Of a DNA stretch of 42,548 nucleotides, positions 6,577-14,827 are shown piece after piece (within the stretch, counting starts at the first letter, position 1; every line of letters begins with the position of its first letter). A program made the translations under genes and the position numbers. The DNA lies in contig JAJZYB010000014.1 of assembly GCA_021806135.1 (NCBI GenBank), positions 1 to 42,548 of the forward strand. Direction: 5' to 3'. This DNA is from Thermoplasmata archaeon. GTDB taxonomy: Archaea > Thermoplasmatota > Thermoplasmata > Lutacidiplasmatales > UBA184. The notes beneath the pieces are model-generated. The model had not been told where the DNA came from, ran no database searches, and was given only the letters and a program-made list of their open reading frames with translations.

Positions 6577-7905
6577 TCAGGCCAACGGGGGGGATTCGGG
6601 AGGGGGCACGAGGGGGCCGGGCTCTCCGGCCGGCCGGAACCGGGGGGCCCGTAGGAAGAACTCCCTTCGGGCGGTGGGGTCCCTCGTCCACGCTCCCTTC
6701 GCCCCTACCGGGGCCAGCATCGTGGTCACCAGGCCGACCGCGGCCACCAGGGTGAACTGGGCGGCGTCGAAGACCCCGGAACCGAGCAGGATCACCGCCA
6801 TGGCCAGTTCCACGGCTCCCCGGCTGTTCACGAGCCAGCCCATGGCGAGGGCATCGGGCCGGGACCAACCGAGGGCTCGCGCGAGGAGCCCTCCGGTCCC
6901 CACCTTGGTGACGGTGGCCACGGCCAGGAGGAGGAAGAAGGCCACGAGGTATCCTTCCGGCAGGAGCAGTTTCAGGTCCATCTGGACCCCCACGAGGACG
7001 AAGAAGAGCGGGATGAAGAATCCCCAGCTCATGGCGTCGAAGACCCCGCTGATGGACCGGTGGGCCTTGGTCCCCGCGCTCCGGCGGGTGACCAGGAGCC
7101 CGGCGTAGAAGGCCCCCACCACGAAGGTGAGTCCCAGGGCCTGGGAGAAGAGGGTGGCACCCACCACGAGGATCATGAGGATGGCGAACCCTCCTTCCCG
7201 GTTCCTCCAGAGCTTGGCGATGCGGGGCTCCCAGCGGGGCCACTGCCGGCTGAGCCGCAGGCTCATGATCGCCATGTGGACCGAGAGGATGGCGGCGAGG
7301 AAGATCCCCACCGCCAGGGTCGCCTCCGCCACGGCAAGGATCCCCGACGTCCCTCCGGAGTAGAGCTTCAGGAGCACCGCGAAGACGGCCACCGCGGAAA
7401 GCTCGTTCAGGAGGGCGGCGTTGAGCAGCCACCGGCCCATGGGACGGCCGGTGAGGCCGAACTCCGCGAGCATGATCCCCATGACCGGAAGCGCAGTGAT
7501 GGAGAGCGTGAGGGCGAGGAAGAGGTAGGAGAGCGCGCCCGCCCCCGGAAAGAGGAAGTACGTGGCGATCCCGCCGGCAAGGAAGGGGATGACGAAGACC
7601 CCGATGCCGAGCAGCGCGTTGGGAAGCCCCATCCGTGCGATGTCCTCGGGGACCACCTCGAGGCCGGCCATGAAGAGGATGAAGACGGTGGCGAGGAACT
7701 GGATGGCGGAGAGTTCCGGCGTGAGGCTGGTGAGGCCCAGGTACGGTCCCACCAGGGTGGGCCCGAGGACGACCCCCACCAAGAGCTGTCCGACGAGGGC
7801 GGTCTGGCCCAGGCGGACGGCGACCTCCCCGGCGAGGACGGAACCGGCAAAGAGCACGAAGAGGTCCACCAGGAAGTTCGTGGTGGTGTCCGGGGTCAGG
7901 CTCAT
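6577..7905 (-). CDS. Monovalent cation:proton antiporter, CPA2 family
   Basis: An integral membrane protein of about 442 residues with some 12-13 hydrophobic segments, matching the Na+(K+)/H+ exchanger domain of the CPA2 family (KefB/NapA-like). Recognisable parts are VGQLLVGVVLGP in the second segment, FLATVFILFMAGLEV, the NALLGIGVFVIPFLAG region and MGWLVNSRGAVELAMAVI near the C-terminus, typical of these exchangers. In the unwound central helix the usual ND or DD pair appears as LLNELSAVAVF, Asn-Glu. ATG 7905 (MSLTPDTTTNF) is chosen over an upstream in-frame start at 8046, which is Pro/Gly-rich. CTTATC about 38 nt upstream may be its TATA box. No TrkA/RCK domain is attached. Ion specificity cannot be read. 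Confidence 0.9.
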   Translation of the reverse strand: MSLTPDTTTNFLVDLFVLFAGSVLAGEVAVRLGQTALVGQLLVGVVLGPTLVGPYLGLTSLTPELSAIQFLATVFILFMAGLEVVPEDIARMGLPNALLGIGVFVIPFLAGGIATYFLFPGAGALSYLFLALTLSITALPVMGIMLAEFGLTGRPMGRWLLNAALLNELSAVAVFAVLLKLYSGGTSGILAVAEATLAVGIFLAAILSVHMAIMSLRLSRQWPRWEPRIAKLWRNREGGFAILMILVVGATLFSQALGLTFVVGAFYAGLLVTRRSAGTKAHRSISGVFDAMSWGFFIPLFFVLVGVQMDLKLLLPEGYLVAFFLLLAVATVTKVGTGGLLARALGWSRPDALAMGWLVNSRGAVELAMAVILLGSGVFDAAQFTLVAAVGLVTTMLAPVGAKGAWTRDPTARREFFLRAPRFRPAGEPGPLVPPPESPPLA

Positions 7906-8011
7906 CGAGGGGCCTCGGGGCCGGAACGAGGGGAGGCTGCGTTGATAAGACCCGCCGCTGCACGGGCCCCTCGGATCGGGGCGGCCGGGGCCCCCGCCTC
8001 CCGGCGTCCGC

Positions 8012-9610
8012 TCAGGAGACGGCCTCCCCGGGGACGGCGCCTCCATCGGGGGTCGGGAAGGGAGGCTCCGGCGATCCCCGGGCCACCCGGAAGTTGCGGA
8101 TGAACAGCGAGAAGAGAAGGGAGAGGGCCCCCAGGATGGCGATGAGGCCGAAGACCAACTGGAAGGCCTCGTTGGACGGAGCCTGGAAGGAAAGGACCGG
8201 CACCCCCCGGACGGTCACGGTGTACGTGGTCAGCAGGCTCGCGAGGATGGTGGAGGCCACGATGGGACCCACGGCCGTGCCCAGGCTACGGAACGTGGCG
8301 TTCATGCCGGTCTGGACCCCCACCTCCTGGGGACGGGACGAGACCACCACCAGGTTGGTCATGGCGATGAAGAGGGTCACCACACCGGCGAACGTGGGGA
8401 TGGGGCCGAGGATCACGTCGGGGACGCTGGTGTTGAAGAAGGTCAGCAGGAGCCCCCCGATCAAGAGGAGGAGGGAACCGAGGACCATGGCGAACTTGGG
8501 GCCGAACCGGCTGATGGAGCGGCCCACCACGGGGGCCACGAAGAGGATGGAGAGCGCGGAGGGGAAGGCGTAGAGCCCGAAGGCCAGGGCGTCCTTCCCA
8601 AGGCCGACCGGGGGGCTCGCCTCCACCCGGGCCACCAGGCCGACGAAGAGCAGGAACATGGCCGTCCCCGCCAGGACTCCGGAGAGGTTGGCGGCGAGGA
8701 TGCTCCGTTCCCGCAGCTTGGCAAAGTCCACGATGGGCCGGGGAGCGCGCCGTTCCCAGAGGAGGAAGGCCCCGAGGGAGGCCGCGGCCAGGAGGAAGAG
8801 CTCCGGGGTCCCGAGCGGGAGCCCGCCCAGGGAATACGCGGCAAAGGAGCTCCATCCCCAGGTGGGGCCCTCGGTGAGCCCCACCAGGAAGAAGACCAGG
8901 GCGAGGGCCAGGAACGTGGCCCCCGGCGCGTCCACGGGCTGGTCGAAGCGGTTGCGGGACTCCCTCAGCAGGGCCCAGGCCAGGACGAGGACCACGAGGG
9001 CCACCGGGATGACGGTGTGGTAGGTGAGCTGCCAGCCGTAGTTCTGGGTGATCCAGGCCCCTCCGAGGAGCCCCACCGAGGCGCCGACGCCGAACATGGC
9101 GGCCACGATGCCCTGGGCCCCCGCGATCTTCTCCTTCGGGAACTCCTCCCCGATGAGCGCGAAGGCGAGGGGGAAGATGGCGAGCCCCACGCCCTGCACC
9201 GCCCGGACCCCGATGAGCAGGTAGATCTCGTTCCCCCGGGTCATCCCGATCGCACCCCCCAGGTTCGGGGTGAAGCCGGCCACGCTGACCGCGACGAAGT
9301 AGACGGCCAGGATGGCCACCAGGACGCGCTTCTTCCCGTAGATGTCCCCGAGCTTACCGGCGAGCGGGGTGAGGGCGGTGCCCACCACCAGGTACGCCGA
9401 AAGGATCCAGGTGGCCACGGAGAGAGGGGCGTTGTCGAAGAAGGGGACGAAGGAGGCCTGGAGCCCGGGGATGATCATGGTCTCCACGTAGTTGACCATG
9501 AGGGCGGCGGAGGCCAGGATGATCAGGACGGCCCGCTGGCGGCCCGGGTCCAGGGGGACCTCCGGGAAACCCGTGCCGGGGTCCTGGGGGGGTGTCGTGG
9601 GCCGGGACAT
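8012..9610 (-). CDS. MFS transporter, DHA2 (14-TM) drug:H+ antiporter type
   Basis: A 532-residue major facilitator protein with about 14 hydrophobic segments. MFS signatures are visible: TWILSAYLVVGTALTPLAGKLGDIYGKKRVL (motif A, G-x-L-x-D-x-x-G-x-K/R, spread over TM2-3), RAVQGVGLAIFPLAFALIGEEFP (TM4 region typical of DHA2 proteins) and a motif C-like GASVGLLGGAWITQNYGWQLTYH. DHA2 exporters use the proton gradient to remove lipophilic compounds. ATG 9610 is chosen because it has a GAGGGGACC Shine-Dalgarno-like sequence and a TATA box ~50 nt upstream; the longer frame to 9736 is not transporter-like. Its stop lies 106 nt from the antiporter start, so co-transcription is possible. Confidence 0.9.
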   Translation of the reverse strand: MSRPTTPPQDPGTGFPEVPLDPGRQRAVLIILASAALMVNYVETMIIPGLQASFVPFFDNAPLSVATWILSAYLVVGTALTPLAGKLGDIYGKKRVLVAILAVYFVAVSVAGFTPNLGGAIGMTRGNEIYLLIGVRAVQGVGLAIFPLAFALIGEEFPKEKIAGAQGIVAAMFGVGASVGLLGGAWITQNYGWQLTYHTVIPVALVVLVLAWALLRESRNRFDQPVDAPGATFLALALVFFLVGLTEGPTWGWSSFAAYSLGGLPLGTPELFLLAAASLGAFLLWERRAPRPIVDFAKLRERSILAANLSGVLAGTAMFLLFVGLVARVEASPPVGLGKDALAFGLYAFPSALSILFVAPVVGRSISRFGPKFAMVLGSLLLLIGGLLLTFFNTSVPDVILGPIPTFAGVVTLFIAMTNLVVVSSRPQEVGVQTGMNATFRSLGTAVGPIVASTILASLLTTYTVTVRGVPVLSFQAPSNEAFQLVFGLIAILGALSLLFSLFIRNFRVARGSPEPPFPTPDGGAVPGEAVS

Positions 9611-9658
9611 ATCGTTCAGGTCCCCTCCCCTGGAGTCGGGGGGGGACCCGGGGCGGTT

Positions 9659-9667
9659 CTTATAGCT
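9659..9667 (-). promoter_or_regulatory. TATA-like box of the MFS gene
   Basis: GCTATAAGA on the minus strand, about 53 nt before ATG 9610. Initiation ~26 nt downstream would give a ~27-nt leader containing the GAGGGGACC Shine-Dalgarno-like motif, unlike the leaderless genes elsewhere here. Confidence 0.5.
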
Positions 9668-9929
9668 GGTGGGAGCCCGGGCTCCTATCCCCCCAACGGT
9701 GAGGCAGGGGTGGGCGTGGATCTCGAAGCCCCCCATTCCTGCTCGCGGTACCTACGGACACAGGGGCCGAGGGGAGAGGCGGCGGAAGGCGGGGCCCCGG
9801 GGGGGGAAGATCGCATGAGCGGGCCCAAGGCATCGGGGGAAAGGACCGGGTCGGCACCCTCTACGTTCCCGGCGGCGGGACCAACCGGTTTAACCGTTCC
9901 CGGTCTCCGGTCCCCGGAGCGCAGAGCCC

Positions 9930-10775
9930 ATGGCGATGACCGAGCAGGAGGCCCTGTGGTCACCGCCGGCCCGGCCCCTCCTCGACCGCCAGGGCATCAC
10001 GGTGCTGCAGGGGGACATCCTTCAGATCCCGCTGCGGCCGGAGAGCATCGACCTTTTGGTGACCTCCCCCCCGTACGGCGTGGACATCCAGTACGCCAGT
10101 TCCCCCGACGACCTCCCGTACCCGGAATACCTGGACTTCACGGAGGCATGGCTGAAGCGCTGCTGGGAGTTCGCCAAGGCCGACGGGCGGGCCTGCGTGA
10201 ACATCCCGCTGGACAAGAACAAGGGCGGGCACCGGAGCCTCTACGCGGACGTGGTGGACCGGGCGCGGAGGGCGGGTTGGCGGTATTTCTCCACCGTGGT
10301 CTGGAACGAGCAGAACATCTCACGGCGGACCGCCTGGGGGTCCTGGCTCAGCGCCTCGGCCCCCCACGTGATCGCTCCGGTGGAGATGGTCCTGCTCCTC
10401 TACAAGGAGCGCTGGGAGAAGCGGGCCCGGGGGAGGTCGGACATCTCCCGGCAGGAGTTCATCGACTGGACCAACGGGGTGTGGACCTTTTCCGGGGAGA
10501 CCCGGCGGCGGGGCCACCCGGCCCCCTTCCCGGTGGAGCTGCCGAAGCGCTTGATCAAGCTCTTCAGCTATGTGGGGGACACCGTCCTCGACCCCTTCTT
10601 AGGGTCGGGCACCACGCTGGTGGCCTGCCGGGCCCTCGGCCGGCGGGGCATCGGGGTGGACGTCTCCCGGCGTTACTGTGAGATGGCCATGGAACGCCTC
10701 GCCCAGCAGGTCCTCCCTTCCGAGGACCCGTCCCTTCCGCCTCCGGGGACGGTTAGGAAGTCGGCTCCCCGGTAG
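9930..10775 (+). CDS. DNA methyltransferase, beta class, m4C type (orphan)
   Basis: Site-specific DNA amino-methyltransferase. Motif IV comes first, TSPPYGVD at 45-52, and the SAM-binding motif I follows near the C-terminus, DPFLGSGTT at 221-229; this order defines the beta class. The SPPY form of motif IV is usual in N4-cytosine enzymes. WNEQNISRRTAWGSW and the ELPKRLIKLFS segment are also typical of this group. Length 281 aa. No restriction endonuclease gene adjoins it: its neighbours are an exporter upstream and the convergent PolB gene 30 nt downstream. TTTAAC at 9887-9892 is a possible TATA box. ATG 9936 is an alternative start. Recognition sequence unknown. Confidence 0.88.
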   Translation: MAMTEQEALWSPPARPLLDRQGITVLQGDILQIPLRPESIDLLVTSPPYGVDIQYASSPDDLPYPEYLDFTEAWLKRCWEFAKADGRACVNIPLDKNKGGHRSLYADVVDRARRAGWRYFSTVVWNEQNISRRTAWGSWLSASAPHVIAPVEMVLLLYKERWEKRARGRSDISRQEFIDWTNGVWTFSGETRRRGHPAPFPVELPKRLIKLFSYVGDTVLDPFLGSGTTLVACRALGRRGIGVDVSRRYCEMAMERLAQQVLPSEDPSLPPPGTVRKSAPR

Positions 10776-10804
10776 CTCCCCCGTCCGTGCCCGGCGGCCT
10801 TCCC

Positions 10805-13105
10805 TCAGCCCAGGACATCGGCAAGCCGCCGCTGCTCCAACCGTTCGGGAGAACGGGGCGGGAGCCTCCCCGGGGATCGGGGGGCGGGCCAGTCCCAGGC
10901 CTCCCGGACCTTCTTCAAGGAGTAGCCGAAGGGGAGGAAGAGGGTCTCGAAGCTCCGGGCCAGGAGGTCCCCGTAGGCCTCCACGTCGTACGGCTCGTCC
11001 CCCCGGAGCCGTTCCTCCACCACCACCCGCCGCTCCCAGTCCCGGGCGTGGCGGTCCCTAAGGAGGTAACGGACCGTCTCCCCCGCGCCCCGGGGGATCC
11101 CCAGGTGCTTCAACTGCCGGAGGGCGGAGACCGTCTCGGAGAAGGCCGCATACTCCCCCAGGTCGTGGCCCGGTCGCCGGGGGAGCAGGAGCTCGCGCCG
11201 GGGGACCGTCCCCTCCCGGAGGGTCCGGGCGTGTCGGGCCCCCAGCGCCAGGGCCCGGGGGATCGCCTGCTCGAAGGCCCGGGCCCCGGGAGCCTCGGCG
11301 AGGAGGGCGAGCACCTCCCGCTGGACCTCCTTCACGAAGGCGCAGGCGTCCGACCGGCGCATCTCGACCCCCCGGAGCTTCATCTCCCCGTTCTCGTAGA
11401 CGCCGTAGTACCGTTGGGGGACCCCCAGGCCGTGGCCGTGGTGGGGGAGGAAGACGATCCAGCGGTAGCGTCCCTCGTAGTTCAAGGGAAGCCCCTGGCG
11501 CTCTCCCAGTTCCCGGGCCCAGGGGCCGGGCTCCTTCCCCGGGGGGGAACGGACCCAGAGGGAGTCCACGATGCCATGGAGGATCTCCCCCCCGGCCTCG
11601 CGCACGGTCCGGACGAGCTCCACCAGGGTCTCCCGGGCGTAGGCGTTGATGGCCTCGTGACACTCGATGGAGCCGAAGCGGGCGTTCCGGTACCCCTGGT
11701 AGCCGAAGCTCGTCACCAGGACCCACTTCCAGGCCTTTCCCAGTTCGTCGTAGCGCTCCCGGAGCGGCCCGGTGGTCTCTCCCTTGCGTGCCTTGTAGTA
11801 GAGCCGCCGCTCCAACAGGGGGCGGAGGGTCCGGGGGACGAGGCCCTCCCGGAGGGTGCAGGAGCGGTACCCGAGTCCCGGGGCCACCCGGGGGCTCTCC
11901 GGGCAGCAGGGGCAGTCCAGCGTCTCGAAGGAGAGGTTGTGCCGGACCATGAGGGAGGGGAAGAGGGAGGAGAAGTCGAACTCGTCCACCCGTTCGTGGA
12001 CGCCCACGGGGGGGGTGAGGATGAACCCGCCCCGGTCCGCGGCGAGGAGCCGACGGGCGGTCTTCTCCCGCTCCGGGAGGTTCTTCTTCCACGGGACGTG
12101 GACGCCCATCTGCCGGGCCCGGGCGATCTCCATGGCGGAGAAGGCGGTCCCCGGGGACTGGCGTGCCACGGTCTGGAGGCCCAGGCGGGAGAGCCGGGAG
12201 ACGTCCACGTATCCCCGGAGCCCCACGTCCTCCACGAACCGTTCGTCCACGTCCAGGTGGAAGCGGCCGGCGAGCCGGCAGGCCGGGGGAGTGTGGTAGA
12301 TCCGGCCGTAGCTCGTGAACCGGCGGGCGGGTCGGTCCAGGGCGAAGGGCTGGGGCTCCCGGCCCAGGAAGAACGTCTTGTCGGTGAACCCCAGCGCCCG
12401 GGCCCTCCCGTAGAGCTGGGGGAGGTCGAAGGCGTCCCCGCCGTGGGTGAAGAGGATCTCCGGGTCCTGCCGGCGGATCTCCTCCAGGAGGGCGAGGAGC
12501 GTGGCCTCCTCGCTCCCTTCGTCGAGCAGCGTGGATCCCACGCGGACCGCACGGATCGGATCGGCCGGCCGGGGCCGACGTCCCGGGGCGGAGGAGGTGA
12601 CGAGGACCTCCAGTTCCCGGCCGGGGAGGGGAGGGAGGGAGTACTCGAACTGTTCTGGGGGTTCCCGGGCCACCACATCGTTCCCGCTGAAGACCACGGG
12701 GGCGAACGGGTAGAGGTCCCGCTCCAGCAGGTAGGTCTGGGGGGCGGTCAGGTCCACGTCGTAGAACCGGAAGGTGGTGTACCCGCCCCCGGCGTCGAGG
12801 GCCTCGGCCAGGGACGTCCTCGACCCGTGGCGGGCGGGGACCACGGCGAGCGCCGGGTGGAGCGTCCCCGGGGCATCGAGGAGGCTGGTCTCGATCTCCT
12901 CGGGGCGGACCTCCCGGACCCGGGGATCCTCCACGAGGGTACGGCCCAGTTCCCGCACCGCCTCGTCCGGGCCGGTCACGTAGAAGGGGGGGGCCCAGGG
13001 GACCTCCCGGCGATGGATGCGCCCGGAGCCTTCCTCCTTGAGCCAGAGGACCACCGCCTCCCCCTCCCGGGACGAGTGGGCCTCCAGGAGCCAGCCCCGG
13101 GGCAT
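10805..13105 (-). CDS. Family B DNA polymerase, PolB2/Dpo2-like, exonuclease-dead
   Basis: A 766-residue family B polymerase. The N-terminal domain has FYDVDLTAPQTYLLE (114-128). In the exonuclease domain the ExoI strand reads LEVLVTSSAPG (165-175), where active enzymes have FDIE, so both acidic residues are gone; ExoII survives partly as GGDAFDLPQL (222-231). In the polymerase domain motif A is intact (D377-FSSLFPS), motif B is altered (K460-WVLVTSFGYQG instead of K-x3-NS-x-YG) and motif C is HGIVDS (510-515), keeping the second Asp (D514) of the usual YGDTDS but not the first. Cysteines cluster at CPCC (398-401). This pattern fits the archaeal PolB2/Dpo2 group, once thought inactive and later reported to support translesion synthesis in Sulfolobus. 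It ends an operon with a small protein (13 nt upstream) and a RecA-like protein. Confidence 0.85.
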   Translation of the reverse strand: MPRGWLLEAHSSREGEAVVLWLKEEGSGRIHRREVPWAPPFYVTGPDEAVRELGRTLVEDPRVREVRPEEIETSLLDAPGTLHPALAVVPARHGSRTSLAEALDAGGGYTTFRFYDVDLTAPQTYLLERDLYPFAPVVFSGNDVVAREPPEQFEYSLPPLPGRELEVLVTSSAPGRRPRPADPIRAVRVGSTLLDEGSEEATLLALLEEIRRQDPEILFTHGGDAFDLPQLYGRARALGFTDKTFFLGREPQPFALDRPARRFTSYGRIYHTPPACRLAGRFHLDVDERFVEDVGLRGYVDVSRLSRLGLQTVARQSPGTAFSAMEIARARQMGVHVPWKKNLPEREKTARRLLAADRGGFILTPPVGVHERVDEFDFSSLFPSLMVRHNLSFETLDCPCCPESPRVAPGLGYRSCTLREGLVPRTLRPLLERRLYYKARKGETTGPLRERYDELGKAWKWVLVTSFGYQGYRNARFGSIECHEAINAYARETLVELVRTVREAGGEILHGIVDSLWVRSPPGKEPGPWARELGERQGLPLNYEGRYRWIVFLPHHGHGLGVPQRYYGVYENGEMKLRGVEMRRSDACAFVKEVQREVLALLAEAPGARAFEQAIPRALALGARHARTLREGTVPRRELLLPRRPGHDLGEYAAFSETVSALRQLKHLGIPRGAGETVRYLLRDRHARDWERRVVVEERLRGDEPYDVEAYGDLLARSFETLFLPFGYSLKKVREAWDWPAPRSPGRLPPRSPERLEQRRLADVLG

Positions 13106-13118
13106 GAGCGGCCGTGCC

Positions 13119-13364
13119 TCACCGGGACGGGGCGGGGGCCCCGGACTCCCGGTAGAGGTCCAGGAGGACCGAGAGCAGGATCCGTTCCAACAGGTCCCCG
13201 GTGCTCAGGAGGGTGGCCGGGCCCACGTACCGGCGCGCCCCTCGGAGGAGACGTTCGAACCCTTCCCGGTCCTTGGGATCGGTGAGCCCCCGGCCGAACT
13301 CCCGCTCCCAACGGGCCAGCCGCTCCTCTAGGGCTTCCCGGTAGGTGGGGACGGTCCGCCCCAT
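13119..13364 (-). CDS. 81-residue charged helical protein in PolB operon
   Basis: ATG 13364 overlaps the last 37 nt of the RecA-like gene, and the stop lies 13 nt before the polymerase ATG, so translational coupling is likely. The protein is mostly charged helix: YREALEERLARWEREFGRG, a KDREGFERLLRGARRYV segment, then a hydrophobic helix LLERILLSVLLDLYRE. I know no named family for it. Its position suggests an adaptor between the RecA-like protein and the polymerase, by analogy only. Confidence 0.75.
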   Translation of the reverse strand: MGRTVPTYREALEERLARWEREFGRGLTDPKDREGFERLLRGARRYVGPATLLSTGDLLERILLSVLLDLYRESGAPAPSR

Positions 13365-14179
13365 GCCGGCACCTCCATCCGGGGGATCCCGGTCACGGTG
13401 GGATCCATGTCGAAGTGTTCCAGGGGAAGATGCCGGGGAGGGTGGAGGGCCAGTTCCAGGCGCTGGTCCCAATGGACCTGGAGGAGCCGGAGGCTCCCCG
13501 GTGGGCCCGGGGCGAGGCAGAGCTCCTCGTGCCAGGGCAGCGGGAGCTCCCGGGGTCGGGGCAGGCCGCTCAAGAGCAAGGGGCGGGGAAGGGCCCGGAG
13601 GACCCGGCCCAGGCGGGTGATCGCGTGGCGGAAGAGCGCTTCCCGTTCCGGGGGTTGGACGTCCTCGTCCGCAAAGAGGACGGGAAGGTCGCTCACCACG
13701 AGAAGGTCGGGGGGACCCCACCTTCCGGTGAAGGAATCCTCCCAGGTCTCCACCAGGCTCACCAGTTGATGGACGGTGAAGGCCCGGGCCACGTGGAGCC
13801 GTTCCAGGGCCTCTTCCGGGTCCTGGCCCAGACGGCGGAGCTCCTCCACGAGGGCGTAGGGGGAGAACCGGAGGGAGCCCTGGCGCAGGCTCACGTGATG
13901 GCCCCGGGCGAGGGCGGCGGCCAGCAGGAAGGGGAGAAGGGTCTCCACGGCGCCGGGGGTCCCGTTCAGGGCCGTGGCCCGTCCGGGGGCAAAGGCGCGC
14001 TCCAGCCAGGGGAAGAGGGAAGGGACGGGGGGGAAGAGGGACCGGATCCCCGAGCGGTCCAGGGAGGCCGCGGTATGGAACGCCGGGGTCCCCGGGAGCG
14101 GGGCCCGGGTCCGGCGTTCCAGCTCCCGGGTGGGGATCGGGAGGATCCCGGTCCCCTCGGGGATCTCCACGGCGTCCAT
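13328..14179 (-). CDS. RecA/RadA-like protein lacking Walker A lysine
   Basis: A 283-residue protein with a RecA-fold core like archaeal RadB/RadA paralogues. The Walker A position reads LNGTPGAVETLL (71-82) and has no Lys-Thr/Ser after the glycines, so ATP binding is probably lost. RLHVARAFTVHQLVSLVE (127-144) matches the RadA/RadB segment that follows the P-loop helix, and DLLVVSDLPVLF (158-169) is the Walker B strand with Asp shifted. First gene of the operon with the 81-residue protein and the PolB2-like polymerase. Bacterial mutasomes also pair a degraded RecA-like protein (ImuA) with a specialised polymerase; a similar accessory role is inferred. A large palindrome lies 42 nt upstream of its ATG. 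Confidence 0.7.
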   Translation of the reverse strand: MDAVEIPEGTGILPIPTRELERRTRAPLPGTPAFHTAASLDRSGIRSLFPPVPSLFPWLERAFAPGRATALNGTPGAVETLLPFLLAAALARGHHVSLRQGSLRFSPYALVEELRRLGQDPEEALERLHVARAFTVHQLVSLVETWEDSFTGRWGPPDLLVVSDLPVLFADEDVQPPEREALFRHAITRLGRVLRALPRPLLLSGLPRPRELPLPWHEELCLAPGPPGSLRLLQVHWDQRLELALHPPRHLPLEHFDMDPTVTGIPRMEVPAWGGPSPPTGKP

Positions 14180-14220
14180 GGGCCAGCGAAGCCGTCCCCT
14201 CCCTCATGAACGGGGGAACC

Positions 14221-14261
14221 GGGGGATGAAACACCCTTCCCGGGGAGGGGTTTCATCCCCC
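14221..14261. repeat. 41-bp near-perfect palindrome upstream of the RecA-like/PolB operon
   Basis: Outer arms GGGGGATGAAAC (14221-14232) and GTTTCATCCCCC (14250-14261) are perfect complements. The inner CCCTTCCC (14234-14241) and GGGGAGGG (14242-14249) pair with one G-T wobble, leaving one unpaired A. It lies in the divergent gap between the polymerase operon (start 14179) and the Zn-ribbon gene (start 14334). It shares a GAAACACCCT...GGTTTC core with the inverted repeat at 24961-24989. It could be an operator or a transcript hairpin. Confidence 0.85.
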
Positions 14262-14333
14262 CCGGGAAACCGGTCCCCGGGCGCAAGCCTTCAAGGGAAG
14301 GGGCGTGCTCCCCCGGAGTGGAACGGAGGTCCG

Positions 14334-14588
14334 GTGGGACGGTATGCGTGGAAGCCTCCGGGGGAGGAAGCCCCGGACCGCCCTCCGATCACCTTCGACC
14401 TCTGCCAGCGGTGCGTGGCGGATCCGGAGATGATCCGGGCCGCCCTCACGAAGAACGTGGGGCCGGAGGCGGGGACCGCGCAGGGGGAGCGCTCCCTGGT
14501 CCGGGTCCCCCACCCGCCGTACGATTTCTCCGCCAAGCCCTTGGCCTGCACGTCCTGTGGTCGGATCCTGAGCGCGGAGGACGACTGA
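14334..14588 (+). CDS. Small zinc-ribbon protein (84 aa)
   Basis: From GTG 14334 the protein has two CxxC pairs: CQRC near residue 22 and CTSCG near residue 75, spaced by a helix-forming region (ADPEMIRAALTKNVG) and a Pro/Tyr segment. The GGAGGT just before the GTG acts as Shine-Dalgarno, though the spacing is short (3 nt). The same frame is open further upstream but crosses the palindrome and is not protein-like. No family recognised; divergent from the PolB operon. Confidence 0.55.
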   Translation: MGRYAWKPPGEEAPDRPPITFDLCQRCVADPEMIRAALTKNVGPEAGTAQGERSLVRVPHPPYDFSAKPLACTSCGRILSAEDD

Positions 14589-14827
14589 GGACAAGTCCCC
14601 CCCGGGTCGTGGGGCGGGGCTCTCCTATGACCTGAACCGTGGGGGAACGTGCCACCAGCCGAGCCGGAACGGGAGGACGGGGCCCCGGGAAGGGGAGGTC
14701 CCGGCCGGATCGGGTCCTCCGCGGGGTACCGGCCCGAAGTCCGGCAGCCCCTCCTTCTCGATAGCCGGTCGAGGTTCCTTTCATTCGTGGGAGGAAATCG
14801 ACCAGGAAGGTCATGCGCCGTCGGTTC

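Noticed and set aside
9930-10775. Restriction-modification system
   Set aside because: No endonuclease, specificity subunit or Vsr-like gene within several kb of either methyltransferase.
10787-13285. 832-codon open frame on the plus strand opposite the polymerase gene
   Set aside because: Gly/Pro/Glu-rich shadow of the high-GC polymerase coding strand; no domain, and the minus frame carries clear polymerase motifs.
14589-14827. Gene or RNA in the gap between the Zn-ribbon gene and the flavoprotein gene
   Set aside because: No promoter at useful spacing, no conserved frame and no convincing stem.
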